Shown here: piece by piece, positions 24,371-32,406 of the stretch
How positions within the stretch are numbered: the stretch's first letter is position 1
How the letters are laid out: each line of letters starts with the position of its first letter
Origin: JALSKU01 sp964556545
Lineage (GTDB): Bacteria; Campylobacterota; Campylobacteria; Campylobacterales; JALSKU01
Direction of reading: 5' to 3'
Length of the DNA stretch: 36,120 nucleotides
Assembly (NCBI GenBank): GCA_964556545.1
Contig: CAZKWE010000060.1
Coordinates: forward strand, 1 to 36,120
Program-made: the position numbers and the translations under genes
Notes under the pieces: model-generated
Seen by the model: only the letters and a program-made list of their open reading frames with translations
What the model was told of the DNA's origin: nothing
Database searches by the model: none

Positions 24371-25063
24371 ATGGATGATATGCTTTCGGGTATGAAAAAG
24401 CAGTGGAAAACTTTACTTTTGGAAGACAATACCCTTTTTGCCGAAACCATAACGGATTTTTTGGAAGAGCATGGGTTTGATGTTGATATAGCATGCGATG
24501 GAGAAGAAGCTGTTCAAAAATGCTACTACAATAATTATGACATATATCTTCTTGATGTCAATGTTCCGTATATAAATGGCGTTGATTTTTTAAAAATGAT
24601 AAGAAGAAGCGGAGATGAAAGGCCTACTATATTTATCACATCACACCAGGATATAGAAACTCTTAAAAAAGGATACGAAAGTGGCTGTGATGACTATATG
24701 AAAAAGCCTATAGATTTGGAAGAGCTTCTTTATCGTATTCAAGTACTTATTAAAAAAAGAAGAAATACAAAAACAACCATTTCTCTGACTAAAAATTGTT
24801 ATTATGATTATAAAAATAGAGTTGTGGTATGTGAAAACAAGCCGGTAAAATTACCTCTGAAAACTATAAAACTTTTAGAACTTTTTATAGAAAACGAAGG
24901 ACAGATAGTAACAAAAGAGCAAATTATAAACAGGCTTTGGAGCAGTTCAAGCGAATACAGCGAAGGTGCCATAAGGGTTTATATAGCAAAGATAAAAAAA
25001 TTGCTTGATAAAGATATGATAGAAAATATCAAAGCAATAGGATATAAATTAACTATTCAATGA
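24371..25063 (+). CDS. OmpR-family response regulator without adjacent kinase
   Basis: The product is 230 residues from the first ATG. An internal start at residue 8 (MKKQWKTLLLEDN) would remove an unusual extension and cannot be ruled out; no start has a good ribosome site. The receiver domain has E18-D19, phosphoacceptor D62 (IYLLD), T90 and K112 (KKP). The C-terminal winged helix (about 135-228) has LPLKTIKLLELFIENEGQIVTKEQIINRLW and RVYIAKIKKLLDKDMIENIKAIGYKL. It lies 14 bp after the predicted barrel protein gene. No histidine kinase is next to it, so its partner lies elsewhere or it acts as an orphan. Confidence 0.9.
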   Translation: MDDMLSGMKKQWKTLLLEDNTLFAETITDFLEEHGFDVDIACDGEEAVQKCYYNNYDIYLLDVNVPYINGVDFLKMIRRSGDERPTIFITSHQDIETLKKGYESGCDDYMKKPIDLEELLYRIQVLIKKRRNTKTTISLTKNCYYDYKNRVVVCENKPVKLPLKTIKLLELFIENEGQIVTKEQIINRLWSSSSEYSEGAIRVYIAKIKKLLDKDMIENIKAIGYKLTIQ

Positions 25064-25116
25064 TGACTTAAGGGTATATAACCTATACAGTCCATAGAAG
25101 GCAATAGATTTTTCTG

Positions 25117-26196
25117 TTATTTTTTTGTATCTATCTTAAAAAAATCAATATACCATTGTATAAAATTATTAACTCCTTCCTGTATGGAGGTTTTGGGTTT
25201 GTACCCAAGGTCTTCCACAAGATCACTTACATCGGCATAAGTACTCGGCACATCTCCTGCTTGTAAGGGGAGCATATTTTTTTTGGCAGTTTTTCCAAGT
25301 TTCTTTTCTATTGCTTCTATGAAATCCATCAATTTTACAGGATTGTTGTTGCCTATATTGTATATTTTGTACGGTGCTTTTGAACTTGATGGGTCAGGAG
25401 CTTTGCCATCCCAGAAGGGATTGCCTTTTGGAGGATTGTCATTTACTCTTATAATTCCTTCGACTATATCATCTATATAGGTAAAATCTCTTTGCATTTT
25501 TCCATAATTAAAAACATTTATAGGTTTATCCTGTATGATAGCTTCTGTAAAAAGATATAAAGCCATATCCGGTCTTCCCCAGGGACCATAAACTGTAAAA
25601 AATCTTAATCCTGTAGTTGGAAGTCCGAAAAGATGGCTGTATGTATGAGCCATCAGTTCGTTAGATTTTTTGCTTGCGGCATAAAGACTGATAGGATGAT
25701 CGACATTATCATGGGTTGAAAAAGGCTGTACTTCATTGAGTCCGTAAACACTAGAACTACTTGCGTATGTAAAATGCTTTATATCGTTATGTCTGCAAGC
25801 CTCCAAAAGATTTATAAAACCTACTATGTTGCTGTCAACATATGCATAAGGATTTTTCAATGAGTATCTAACTCCAGCCTGTGCGGCAAGGTTGATAACT
25901 TTGTCAAATTTTTCTTTTTTAAAAAGGTTATCTATATTTTCTCTATCTTCAAGATTGAGTTTGATAAATTTGTAATTGATATATTTTTTGCTTGATATCG
26001 GTTTGTTGTAAGAAATTTTTTCCGCATCCGTTAAACTATCTACAATGCCCGCTCTTTGCAGTCTCCCATACTTTACTTTTTGATCATAATAGTCATTTAT
26101 ATTGTCAATTCCTACAATTTCATCGCCTCTTGAAATCATTTTTAAAGCCAAATGGCTTCCTATAAAACCTGCCGTGCCTGTTATAAGTATTTTCAT
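25117..26196 (-). CDS. NAD-dependent sugar epimerase, UDP-glucuronate 4-epimerase-like
   Basis: A 359-residue extended short-chain dehydrogenase. The NAD site is GTAGFIGSH (7-15); the catalytic Y172 and K176 lie in SLYAASKKSNE, with SSSSVYG before them. The segment TYSHLFGLPTTGLRFFTVYGPWGRPDMAL is the form typical of UDP-glucuronate 4-epimerases (Cap1J/LpsL-like), which make UDP-galacturonate for surface polysaccharide. UDP-glucose 4-epimerase cannot be strictly excluded. Its ATG overlaps the aroC stop (ATGA). No other polysaccharide genes are in this window. Confidence 0.88.
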   Translation of the reverse strand: MKILITGTAGFIGSHLALKMISRGDEIVGIDNINDYYDQKVKYGRLQRAGIVDSLTDAEKISYNKPISSKKYINYKFIKLNLEDRENIDNLFKKEKFDKVINLAAQAGVRYSLKNPYAYVDSNIVGFINLLEACRHNDIKHFTYASSSSVYGLNEVQPFSTHDNVDHPISLYAASKKSNELMAHTYSHLFGLPTTGLRFFTVYGPWGRPDMALYLFTEAIIQDKPINVFNYGKMQRDFTYIDDIVEGIIRVNDNPPKGNPFWDGKAPDPSSSKAPYKIYNIGNNNPVKLMDFIEAIEKKLGKTAKKNMLPLQAGDVPSTYADVSDLVEDLGYKPKTSIQEGVNNFIQWYIDFFKIDTKK

Positions 26197-27275
26197 TTTT
26201 TGTATACCTTTTTTATATTGTCAATTCTTCGTCCCATATTTAAAAGCAAAAGATCTGCACACACCAAAGCCGCCATAGCTTCAGCCACTACCGATCCTCT
26301 TATCGCTATACAGGGGTCATGTCTACCTTTTAATTCGCAAATTTTCTCTTGAGTATTTATATCTATAGTATTTTGAGGTTGAAAAATGGAAGGAGTCGGC
26401 TTAAAATGAACTTTGATAATAATATTGTCCGCGTTGGAAATACCGCCCAATATCCCGCCGCTGTGGTTGCTTGCAAATCCCTCTTTCGTAATTTCGTCAT
26501 TATTTTGAGAACCTCTTTTTTTGCTTGATTTTACTCCGTCACCTATCTCTACGGCTTTTACACCGTTTATACTCATCATTGCATTTGCCAAAAGTCCGTC
26601 AAATTTTTGATATATCGGCTCCCCAAGTCCTATAGGAGCATTTTTTATCTCCACCAAAGAAATTCCGCCTATGGAATCATGCTCACTTCTTGCTTTTTCT
26701 ATGAGTTCTTTTTGGTATTGCTCTTTGTTTTTATCCAATGAATAAATGATACTGTTTTTTGCAAAATCAAAGTCGATATTTTCACCGACAATATCCCCCA
26801 CGGCATAAATACCGCTTTGAACTTTGATATCAAGCTCTTTTAAAAGCAGTTTTGCCAAAGCACCCGCGGCTACTCTTGCAGCAGTCTCTCTTGCACTGCT
26901 TCTTCCTCCTCCTCTGTAGTCTCTGATGCCGTATTTGTAATAATAGGTTATATCCGCATGTCCCGGTCTGAAAAGATCTTTTATATTTGAATAGTCTTTG
27001 CTTTTTTGATTGGTATTTTCTATTGTTAGAGCTATGGGAGTACCCGTGCTTACACCCTCAAAAACTCCGCTTAAAATTTTTACTTTGTCATCTTCTTTTC
27101 TTTGTGTTTGATATATGTTTTGCCCGGGTTTTCTTCTATCAAGCTCCTTTTGGATAAAATCTTCACTTATTTTCAAACCTGCCGGAATTCCGTCAACTAT
27201 ACATCCGATTGCGGCTCCGTGCGATTCGCCGAAAGTTGTAAAGTTGAAAATATTGCCAAAACTGTTAAAGCTCAT
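26193..27275 (-). CDS. aroC: Chorismate synthase
   Basis: A 360-residue enzyme that converts EPSP to chorismate, the last shared step to aromatic amino acids and folate, using reduced FMN. Signatures GESHGAAIGCIVDGIPAG, RPGHADITYYYKYGIRDYRGGGRSSARETAARVAAGA and the C-terminal GRHDPCIAIRG-VVAEAMAALV are intact; length is normal. It overlaps rnc by 4 bp and the epimerase gene by 4 bp. The order rnhA-rnc-aroC is, from memory, shared with Campylobacter jejuni. Confidence 0.97.
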   Translation of the reverse strand: MSFNSFGNIFNFTTFGESHGAAIGCIVDGIPAGLKISEDFIQKELDRRKPGQNIYQTQRKEDDKVKILSGVFEGVSTGTPIALTIENTNQKSKDYSNIKDLFRPGHADITYYYKYGIRDYRGGGRSSARETAARVAAGALAKLLLKELDIKVQSGIYAVGDIVGENIDFDFAKNSIIYSLDKNKEQYQKELIEKARSEHDSIGGISLVEIKNAPIGLGEPIYQKFDGLLANAMMSINGVKAVEIGDGVKSSKKRGSQNNDEITKEGFASNHSGGILGGISNADNIIIKVHFKPTPSIFQPQNTIDINTQEKICELKGRHDPCIAIRGSVVAEAMAALVCADLLLLNMGRRIDNIKKVYKK

Positions 27276-27955
27276 AATGTTTTATCCTTTTTAAACTTCT
27301 CAAGTGCCATTTGTGCGACTTTCTGATGGGCAGATTTTTTACTCTTGCCATTTGCTCTTGCTATCTCTTTATCTGCGATATATACCGCCATTTCAAACTC
27401 TTTTTTGTGATCCGGTCCTCTTGAGCTTATCATTTTGTATTCGGGAATGATACCGAAATGTTCCTGGGTAAATTCCTGCAGAGTTGTTTTATAGTCTTTA
27501 AAAATACTCTCAAGATCTATTTTGGGATATACTTCCTCAAGTAATCTATAGGTTATCTCTTTAACTTTATCAAGTCCTTCTTCAAGGTAAATTGCACCCA
27601 TTAAAGCTTCATAGGCATTTGACAGCAAAGAAGGTTTTTCTCTTCCTCTGTTGTGTTCTTCTGCTACGGATAAAAAAAGATATTTGCCAAGATTTATTTT
27701 CAAAGAGAGTTTTTTAAACCCCTCTTCGTTTACCAGTGAGGCTCTCATTTTCGAGAGTTTTCCTTCGTCAATATTTGGAAACTTATGAAAAAGATACTCT
27801 CCTACAACAAGGTCAAGTACTGCATCACCTAAAAATTCCAATCTTTCATTATTTTTTGCTTTTTTGTAGCTTTTGTGTGTAAGTGCCTCGAGTATCAAGG
27901 TTTTATTTTTAAAACGATACCCCAAACACTTTTGCAATTCTTCTAATTTATCCAA
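27272..27955 (-). CDS. rnc: Ribonuclease III
   Basis: A 227-residue double-strand RNA endonuclease for rRNA and mRNA processing. The catalytic signature NERLEFLGDAVLDLVVGEYLF starts at residue 36, and a later acidic cluster NAYEALMGAIYLE completes the metal site. The double-strand RNA-binding domain (about 150-225) has YKTTLQEFTQEHFG and GKSKKSAHQKVAQMALEKF. It begins 3 bp after the rnhA stop and overlaps aroC by 4 bp, so rnhA, rnc and aroC are co-transcribed. Confidence 0.97.
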   Translation of the reverse strand: MDKLEELQKCLGYRFKNKTLILEALTHKSYKKAKNNERLEFLGDAVLDLVVGEYLFHKFPNIDEGKLSKMRASLVNEEGFKKLSLKINLGKYLFLSVAEEHNRGREKPSLLSNAYEALMGAIYLEEGLDKVKEITYRLLEEVYPKIDLESIFKDYKTTLQEFTQEHFGIIPEYKMISSRGPDHKKEFEMAVYIADKEIARANGKSKKSAHQKVAQMALEKFKKDKTL

Positions 27956-27958
27956 ATT

Positions 27959-28381
27959 TTACTCCTCTAACTTGTTAGCTTCGCTTTTTGCTATTTTATC
28001 ACACTCTTCGTTTTCCTTATGTCCGTTGTGTCCTTTAACCCAAACAGCTTTTATTTTGTGAGGCTTGGCCGCCTTGACATATCTTTTCCAAAGATCAGGA
28101 TTTTTGATACCTTTAAAATCCTTTTTTATCCAGTTTTTAAGCCATTCGTTGATACCCTTTACTACATAGCTTGAATCGCTTACAAGCTCTATCTCACATG
28201 GTTCTTTTAAGTTTTCAAGAGCTTTTATGACAGCTAAAAGTTCCATTTGATTATTTGTGGCATTCGGTTTGGCACCTTTTACAATTTTTTTACTGTTTTT
28301 ATATTTGAGTATGGCACAATAGCCTCCTTTGCCGGGATTGCCAAGACTTGATCCGTCACTAAATATATGTACTAATTTCAC
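27959..28381 (-). CDS. rnhA: Ribonuclease HI
   Basis: A 140-residue enzyme that cuts RNA in RNA-DNA hybrids. The four catalytic acids are present: D9 (FSDGSS), E47 (NNQMELLA), D69 (LVSDSSYV) and D128 (EECDKIAK), with the KGHNGH loop before the last. It starts at a GTG (28381) inside the end of the TPR gene, overlapping by 23 bp, with AAGG 9 bp upstream. Length matches the E. coli type without extra domains. Confidence 0.95.
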   Translation of the reverse strand: MKLVHIFSDGSSLGNPGKGGYCAILKYKNSKKIVKGAKPNATNNQMELLAVIKALENLKEPCEIELVSDSSYVVKGINEWLKNWIKKDFKGIKNPDLWKRYVKAAKPHKIKAVWVKGHNGHKENEECDKIAKSEANKLEE

Positions 28382-29399
28382 TCTGTGTTACCTTTTGGGT
28401 GAGTTTGGGTATGATTTTTACACTGTCTATACTGTGACAGTTCGGACATCTTGAAAAATAAAACGGATACGAATTTTTACATTTTGAACAAAAGTATTCA
28501 AAATTTATATCAGCTCTTTTATATCCTGCATTAACCAGCGATTTTAGTATATCAAGCTCAAATATATCACTCTTTTTTTCGGTATAAAATACTCCTCTTG
28601 CACTAAGTATATCACTTAAAAACGGATGATTTTTTGCAAAATCCATATCAAATCCGGATATATCCATTCTCCATAAAATATCAAAGATATTTAAAAAGTC
28701 AAAATTTTTTATTTTGTAAAAATTTATCGGCTTGTTGTATTTGAGTAAAAACTCTATATATATTCTTTGAGTTGATTTTAATGATGCAAAATCATAAAGT
28801 AATTTCTCTTTTTTTATATAGCTTGTTTCCAAAGAAGAGATATAAAGTGCCTGCAGATAAGTTTTTTCTTTTTTTATTTCGCTTCCAAGCTCTTCTAAAG
28901 CATCTAAAACTTCCAATGCTTTGTCATATCTTTTTAAAATATCATAGGTTATTGTCAAATATTTTAATGATTCTTCATGCCTTGGCGAAATTTTAAGAGA
29001 TTCTATGAAAACTTCTCTTGCTCTTTCTATAAATCCTGCTTTTAGATACACTTTTCCAAGCAAAAAAAGAATTTGCTGTTTTTGGGCTCTTTTGGTATAT
29101 TTTTTAAGAGCATAGAGATAAATGCCTATACTTTTTTCATATTCACCAATTTTTTTATAGCTTTTTGCGAGGAGTATAATGCTTTCAAGTGTAAGATTTT
29201 TATCTTCAAATATAATTTTGTATTCATTTTTGCTATCATCAATCTGAAATTTATCTATAAATCTTTGGATATTGCTCTCTTCATTTTTGTTTTTATATAT
29301 ACTCCACCAATAGTTGGCAAAGGAGATTATGAAGATGAGTAAAAAAAAGATAATAATACCAAAAAGAGGATCTCTGTAACCTATATAAAAATTATCCAT
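28359..29399 (-). CDS. Membrane-anchored TPR protein with C-terminal zinc ribbon (LapB/YciM-like)
   Basis: The product is 346 residues. It has one N-terminal transmembrane helix (about 10-30, LFGIIIFFLLIFIISFANYWW), several TPR-like helical pairs (about 70-220), and a C-terminal zinc-ribbon or rubredoxin-like domain with C304-x2-C307 and C318-x2-C321 followed by SIDSVKIIPKL. E. coli LapB has the same order: anchor, TPRs, then a CxxC-CxxC ribbon that ends with a similar S-x-I-K-P-I segment. LapB controls LpxC turnover through FtsH and coordinates LPS assembly. That role here is inference, and the TPR part is divergent. The ATG follows AGGGAAC. It diverges from dnaG. Confidence 0.75.
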   Translation of the reverse strand: MDNFYIGYRDPLFGIIIFFLLIFIISFANYWWSIYKNKNEESNIQRFIDKFQIDDSKNEYKIIFEDKNLTLESIILLAKSYKKIGEYEKSIGIYLYALKKYTKRAQKQQILFLLGKVYLKAGFIERAREVFIESLKISPRHEESLKYLTITYDILKRYDKALEVLDALEELGSEIKKEKTYLQALYISSLETSYIKKEKLLYDFASLKSTQRIYIEFLLKYNKPINFYKIKNFDFLNIFDILWRMDISGFDMDFAKNHPFLSDILSARGVFYTEKKSDIFELDILKSLVNAGYKRADINFEYFCSKCKNSYPFYFSRCPNCHSIDSVKIIPKLTQKVTQSEISTYI

Positions 29400-29445
29400 T
29401 GTTCCCTAACATTAATTATTTATGCTTTTATTATATCAAATATTA

Positions 29446-29451
29446 TATAAT
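29446..29451 (+). promoter_or_regulatory. -10 box of dnaG, apparently leaderless
   Basis: TATAAT ends only 6 bp before the dnaG ATG at 29458, so transcription would begin at or next to the A of the start codon. No ribosome binding site precedes the ATG (TATTTTT only). The next in-frame ATG upstream (29422) would lie before this -10. This pattern predicts a leaderless mRNA. Confidence 0.5.
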
Positions 29452-29457
29452 ATTTTT

Positions 29458-31098
29458 ATGATAGAGCAAAATTCCATAGAAAATCTCAAAAACAGACTTG
29501 ATATTGTTGAAGTTATAGGCTCATATATAGAACTTAAAAAAAGCGGAGCAAATTTTAAAGCAAAATGCCCTTTTCATTCTGAAGATACTCCGAGTTTTGT
29601 CGTTAGTCCTTCAAAACAGATATATCACTGTTTTGGCTGCGGAGCAGGCGGAGATGCCATAAGTTTTGTAATGAACTATGACAAGCTTAATTATCCTGAA
29701 GCTATAGAAAAGCTTGCAAGTGATTTTAACATACCGCTTAGTTATACAAAGGGAAGTTTTGAAAAAAAAGATGACAGAAGGGTACTCGAGCAAATCAATC
29801 AATTTTACAAAAGAAATCTTTTAGCCAATAAAAAAGCACAAGAGTATATACAAAACAGAGGTATTTATGCTTCATCGGTAGAAAAATTTGAACTTGGATA
29901 TGCTTCTTCATCATTTGACACCATAAAATTTTTAAAAGATAATTTTTTATCTGTGGATGATGCCGTGAAAACCGGAGTTCTTGGTAAAGATGAGAGAGGA
30001 AAAGTGTATGCAAGACTGAGCGAAAGGATAACATTTCCCATATATGCTTCAAACGGAAAAATAGTAGGATTTGGCGGAAGAACCATATCAAACCATCCGG
30101 CAAAATACATAAATTCTCCCCAGACTTATCTTTTTAACAAGTCCAAACTTTTATACGGATACAATTTGGCAAGAGAAGCCGTTATGAAAAAAGAAAGAAT
30201 TATCATAACGGAAGGTTATCTTGATGTGATTATGCTGCATCAGGCTGGTTTTAATGAATGTGTTGCGACTTTGGGAACTGCATTGACAAGTGAACATTTA
30301 CCACTTCTTAGACGAGGTGAACCAAAAGTGATACTTTCGTATGACGGAGACAAAGCGGGTATCGAAGCAGCTTTTAAGGCCGGCAAAATGCTTGCATCTT
30401 CTTCCATAGACGGAGGGGTCGTCATATTTGACGAAGGGAAAGATCCCGCCGATATGGTTAAAGAAGGAGACATAGGAACATTAAAAGCTTTGTTTAATGA
30501 GCCTAAATCTTTTGCACATTTTGTTATAGAGCATATAGCATCCAAATACAATTTGCACAATCCTTTAGAAAAAGAGAAGGCTCTGAATGAAGGGGTGGAT
30601 TTTTTAAAAATGCTCTCTCCTGTTTTGCAAGAAAGTTACAAAAATTATCTTTCAACTGTTTTGAATGTGGATAAAAGAATTATTCGGTTGCAAAACAGAA
30701 AAAAACAACCCCATCATACAAATTATCAAAAAGAGGATTTGGCTGAACTATCCATCATAAAAACACTTCTTTTAAAACCTGAGTTTTTTAACACCGTACT
30801 TGATAATATAGGAGAAGAAGTTTTCAGAACTCATAAAGATTTATTTGTAAAACTTGTCGGAGGAGACAATAAAAACGGATTTGAGGGGCTTTTGGTCAGA
30901 GATGATATAAATGAGCTTAACGAAGAGGAGCTTAAACAGCAGTTGAGATTGCTTTTGCTGGGATTTTACAAGATAAAACTTGACAATGTAAAAAGTTTAA
31001 ATTTACCATTTGAGAAAAAAAGTTTTTTTATAAGAAAAATACAGGATAAAATATATAGATTAAAAAGGGGAGAGATAGTTGAGTATGAGCAAATCTGA
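29458..31098 (+). CDS. dnaG: DNA primase
   Basis: A primase of about 546 residues that lays RNA primers at replication forks. The N-terminus MIEQNSIENLKNRLDIVEVIGSY is canonical; an upstream ATG adds 12 atypical residues. The CHC2 zinc site is C37-x2-H40 and C58-x2-C61 (KCPFHSEDTPSF, YHCFGCGAGGD). The RNAP core and TOPRIM domain follow, with GRTISNHPAKYINSPQT, IITEGYLDVIMLHQAG and LSYDGDKAG. The C-terminal DnaB-interaction domain is divergent, as usual. It overlaps the next gene by 20 bp. Promoter at 29446-29451. Confidence 0.96.
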   Translation: MIEQNSIENLKNRLDIVEVIGSYIELKKSGANFKAKCPFHSEDTPSFVVSPSKQIYHCFGCGAGGDAISFVMNYDKLNYPEAIEKLASDFNIPLSYTKGSFEKKDDRRVLEQINQFYKRNLLANKKAQEYIQNRGIYASSVEKFELGYASSSFDTIKFLKDNFLSVDDAVKTGVLGKDERGKVYARLSERITFPIYASNGKIVGFGGRTISNHPAKYINSPQTYLFNKSKLLYGYNLAREAVMKKERIIITEGYLDVIMLHQAGFNECVATLGTALTSEHLPLLRRGEPKVILSYDGDKAGIEAAFKAGKMLASSSIDGGVVIFDEGKDPADMVKEGDIGTLKALFNEPKSFAHFVIEHIASKYNLHNPLEKEKALNEGVDFLKMLSPVLQESYKNYLSTVLNVDKRIIRLQNRKKQPHHTNYQKEDLAELSIIKTLLLKPEFFNTVLDNIGEEVFRTHKDLFVKLVGGDNKNGFEGLLVRDDINELNEEELKQQLRLLLLGFYKIKLDNVKSLNLPFEKKSFFIRKIQDKIYRLKRGEIVEYEQI

Positions 31099-32080
31099 TA
31101 TGAGATGTATTTCGCTTTTTAGTGGCGGACTTGACAGTATGATTTCGGTAAAATTGATAAAAGAACAAAATATAGATGTAACGGCACTTTTTATTGATAC
31201 CGGTTTTGGTTCGACCAAGGACAACAGAGATATTTTAAAAAAAAGAGCCGATATAGTAGGTGCTGATTTTGAGATAATAAACATAAGAGACAGTTTTATA
31301 AAAGAGATACTGTTTTCACCAAAATATGGATACGGAAAAAATTTCAATCCCTGTATCGACTGTCATGCAAATATGATAAGAGTTGCAAAAGCCTTGATGC
31401 CCGAATTTGATGCAAGTTTTATCATAACGGGTGAAGTTTTGGCACAAAGGCCTATGAGCCAAAGAAAAGATGCATTGATGCAAGTTAAAAAACTGGCAAA
31501 TGATTTGGAAGAAAATCTTCTTTTAAGACCATTGTCTGCCAAACTTCTTGAGCCTACAAAACCTGAGCTTGAGGGATGGGTAGATAGAGAAAAGCTTTTA
31601 TGTATCAGCGGAAGAAACAGAGAAATTCAACTCAGGCTTGCAAAAGAGTATGGTTTTGAAGACTATGAAAGTCCCGGAGGCGGATGTCTTTTGACTGATG
31701 AGAGATTTTCAAACAAACTTAGAGACTTTATAAAATACGAAAAGCTTGAAGCGCAGGATATAGAACTTTTAAAAGTGGGAAGGCATTTAAGGCTAAGAGA
31801 CGGCATCAAACTTATAATAGGAAGAAATGAACAGGAAAACAAGAAGATAAAAGAGGCAGAAAATTCGAAAATGATATCTGTTGATGTTGTAGATATTCCA
31901 TCACCATTTTCAAAGATAACAAAAACAGCAACAGATGAAGACAAACACCTTGCAGCCAAAATCATTCTTACTTTTACAAAAACAAAAAAAGATATATTTT
32001 ATGAAGTAATTTTTGATAATGAAATTATAAAAGAGACACCTTTTGACAGCAGAGATAAAGTTTTAAAATATTATTTATAA
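31079..32080 (+). CDS. PP-loop ATPase, ThiI/MnmA-like tRNA sulfur-transfer family
   Basis: The product is 333 residues. The ATP pyrophosphatase loop SGGLDS is at 15-20 and a CxxC pair at C92/C95 (NPCIDCHANM). Then come ITGEVLAQRPMSQR, LLRPLSAKLLEPT and SPGGGCLLTD, as in PP-loop tRNA thiolases. The C-terminal part (about 215-330, HLRLRDGIKLIIGRNEQENKKI) resembles NFACT-type RNA-binding domains. A role in tRNA thiolation is likely, but which base is not known; it is not a standard ThiI (no THUMP domain) or MnmA. The start is uncertain: TTG 31079 fits AAGGGGAGAG best, ATG 31085 is also possible. It overlaps dnaG by 20 bp. Confidence 0.8.
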   Translation: MSMSKSDMRCISLFSGGLDSMISVKLIKEQNIDVTALFIDTGFGSTKDNRDILKKRADIVGADFEIINIRDSFIKEILFSPKYGYGKNFNPCIDCHANMIRVAKALMPEFDASFIITGEVLAQRPMSQRKDALMQVKKLANDLEENLLLRPLSAKLLEPTKPELEGWVDREKLLCISGRNREIQLRLAKEYGFEDYESPGGGCLLTDERFSNKLRDFIKYEKLEAQDIELLKVGRHLRLRDGIKLIIGRNEQENKKIKEAENSKMISVDVVDIPSPFSKITKTATDEDKHLAAKIILTFTKTKKDIFYEVIFDNEIIKETPFDSRDKVLKYYL

Positions 32081-32089
32081 AAACTATGG

Positions 32090-32095
32090 TATAAT
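32090..32095 (+). promoter_or_regulatory. Extended -10 promoter of tRNA-Ala
   Basis: CTATGGTATAAT places a consensus TATAAT with an upstream TATGG extension 16 bp before the tRNA, right for a start about 9 bp upstream of the mature 5' end. It shares ATGGTATAAT with the ppaC and nnr promoters. No clear -35. Confidence 0.6.
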
Positions 32096-32111
32096 CACCT
32101 CCTTAGAATAT

Positions 32112-32187
32112 GGGGCATTAGCTCAGCTGGGAGAGCACGACGCTGGCAGCGTCGGGGTCAGCGGTTCGAGCCCGCTATGCTCCACCA
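32112..32187 (+). tRNA. tRNA-Ala (anticodon GGC)
   Basis: A complete 76-nt cloverleaf. The acceptor GGGGCAT pairs with ATGCTCC and keeps the G3-U70 wobble pair that identifies alanine tRNAs. The D stem is GCTC/GAGC, the anticodon stem CGACG/CGTCG around CTGGCAG (anticodon GGC), and the T stem AGCGG/CCGCT around TTCGAGC. The CCA end is encoded (32185-32187). No other tRNA is clustered with it. Confidence 0.97.
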
Positions 32188-32306
32188 TTTATACTTCCAG
32201 TAAGTCAAATAGAAATTTTGTTCTCAAAATCAACTTTTATTGACATAGTTTTTCGGCAGTAGTTTTCTTCTGTCTATATTTTTCAAGATATATTTTAGTT
32301 TATTTA

Positions 32307-32345
32307 TTTGCTAAAGCATAAAGCTTTAACTAAATGTTTAGCAAA
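32307..32345. promoter_or_regulatory. Inverted repeat with a TetR-operator-like half upstream of the 32407 gene
   Basis: TTTGCTAAA (32307-32315) and TTTAGCAAA (32337-32345) are perfect 9-bp arms. Within it, 32326-32345 reads TTAACTAA-ATGT-TTAGCAAA, the same layout as the TetR palindrome at 3499-3518, with an identical left half and 6 of 8 matches in the right half. It ends 7 bp upstream of the likely -35 of the secreted-protein gene. It could be an operator; AT-rich chance cannot be excluded. The rest of the 32188-32406 gap shows no gene. Confidence 0.35.
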
Positions 32346-32352
32346 GTGATAT

Positions 32353-32381
32353 TTGGTGTGAAAAATTATTTAGTGTATAAT
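32353..32381 (+). promoter_or_regulatory. Promoter of the 151-residue secreted protein gene
   Basis: TTGGTG (32353-32358), 17 bp, then TATAAT (32376-32381), followed by an AAGGA ribosome site and ATG at 32407. This is the best -35/-10 pair noticed in the window. Confidence 0.6.
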
Positions 32382-32406
32382 TATAAAATTTTTTAAGGAA
32401 AACCGT

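Noticed and set aside
25064..25116. Terminator between the response regulator and the epimerase gene
   Set aside because: There is a T-rich stretch but no convincing GC stem on either strand.
32112..32187. tRNA-Ala as the attachment site of an integrated element
   Set aside because: I saw no second copy of the tRNA 3' end downstream and no integrase. The repeat-bounded segment starts about 860 bp away.
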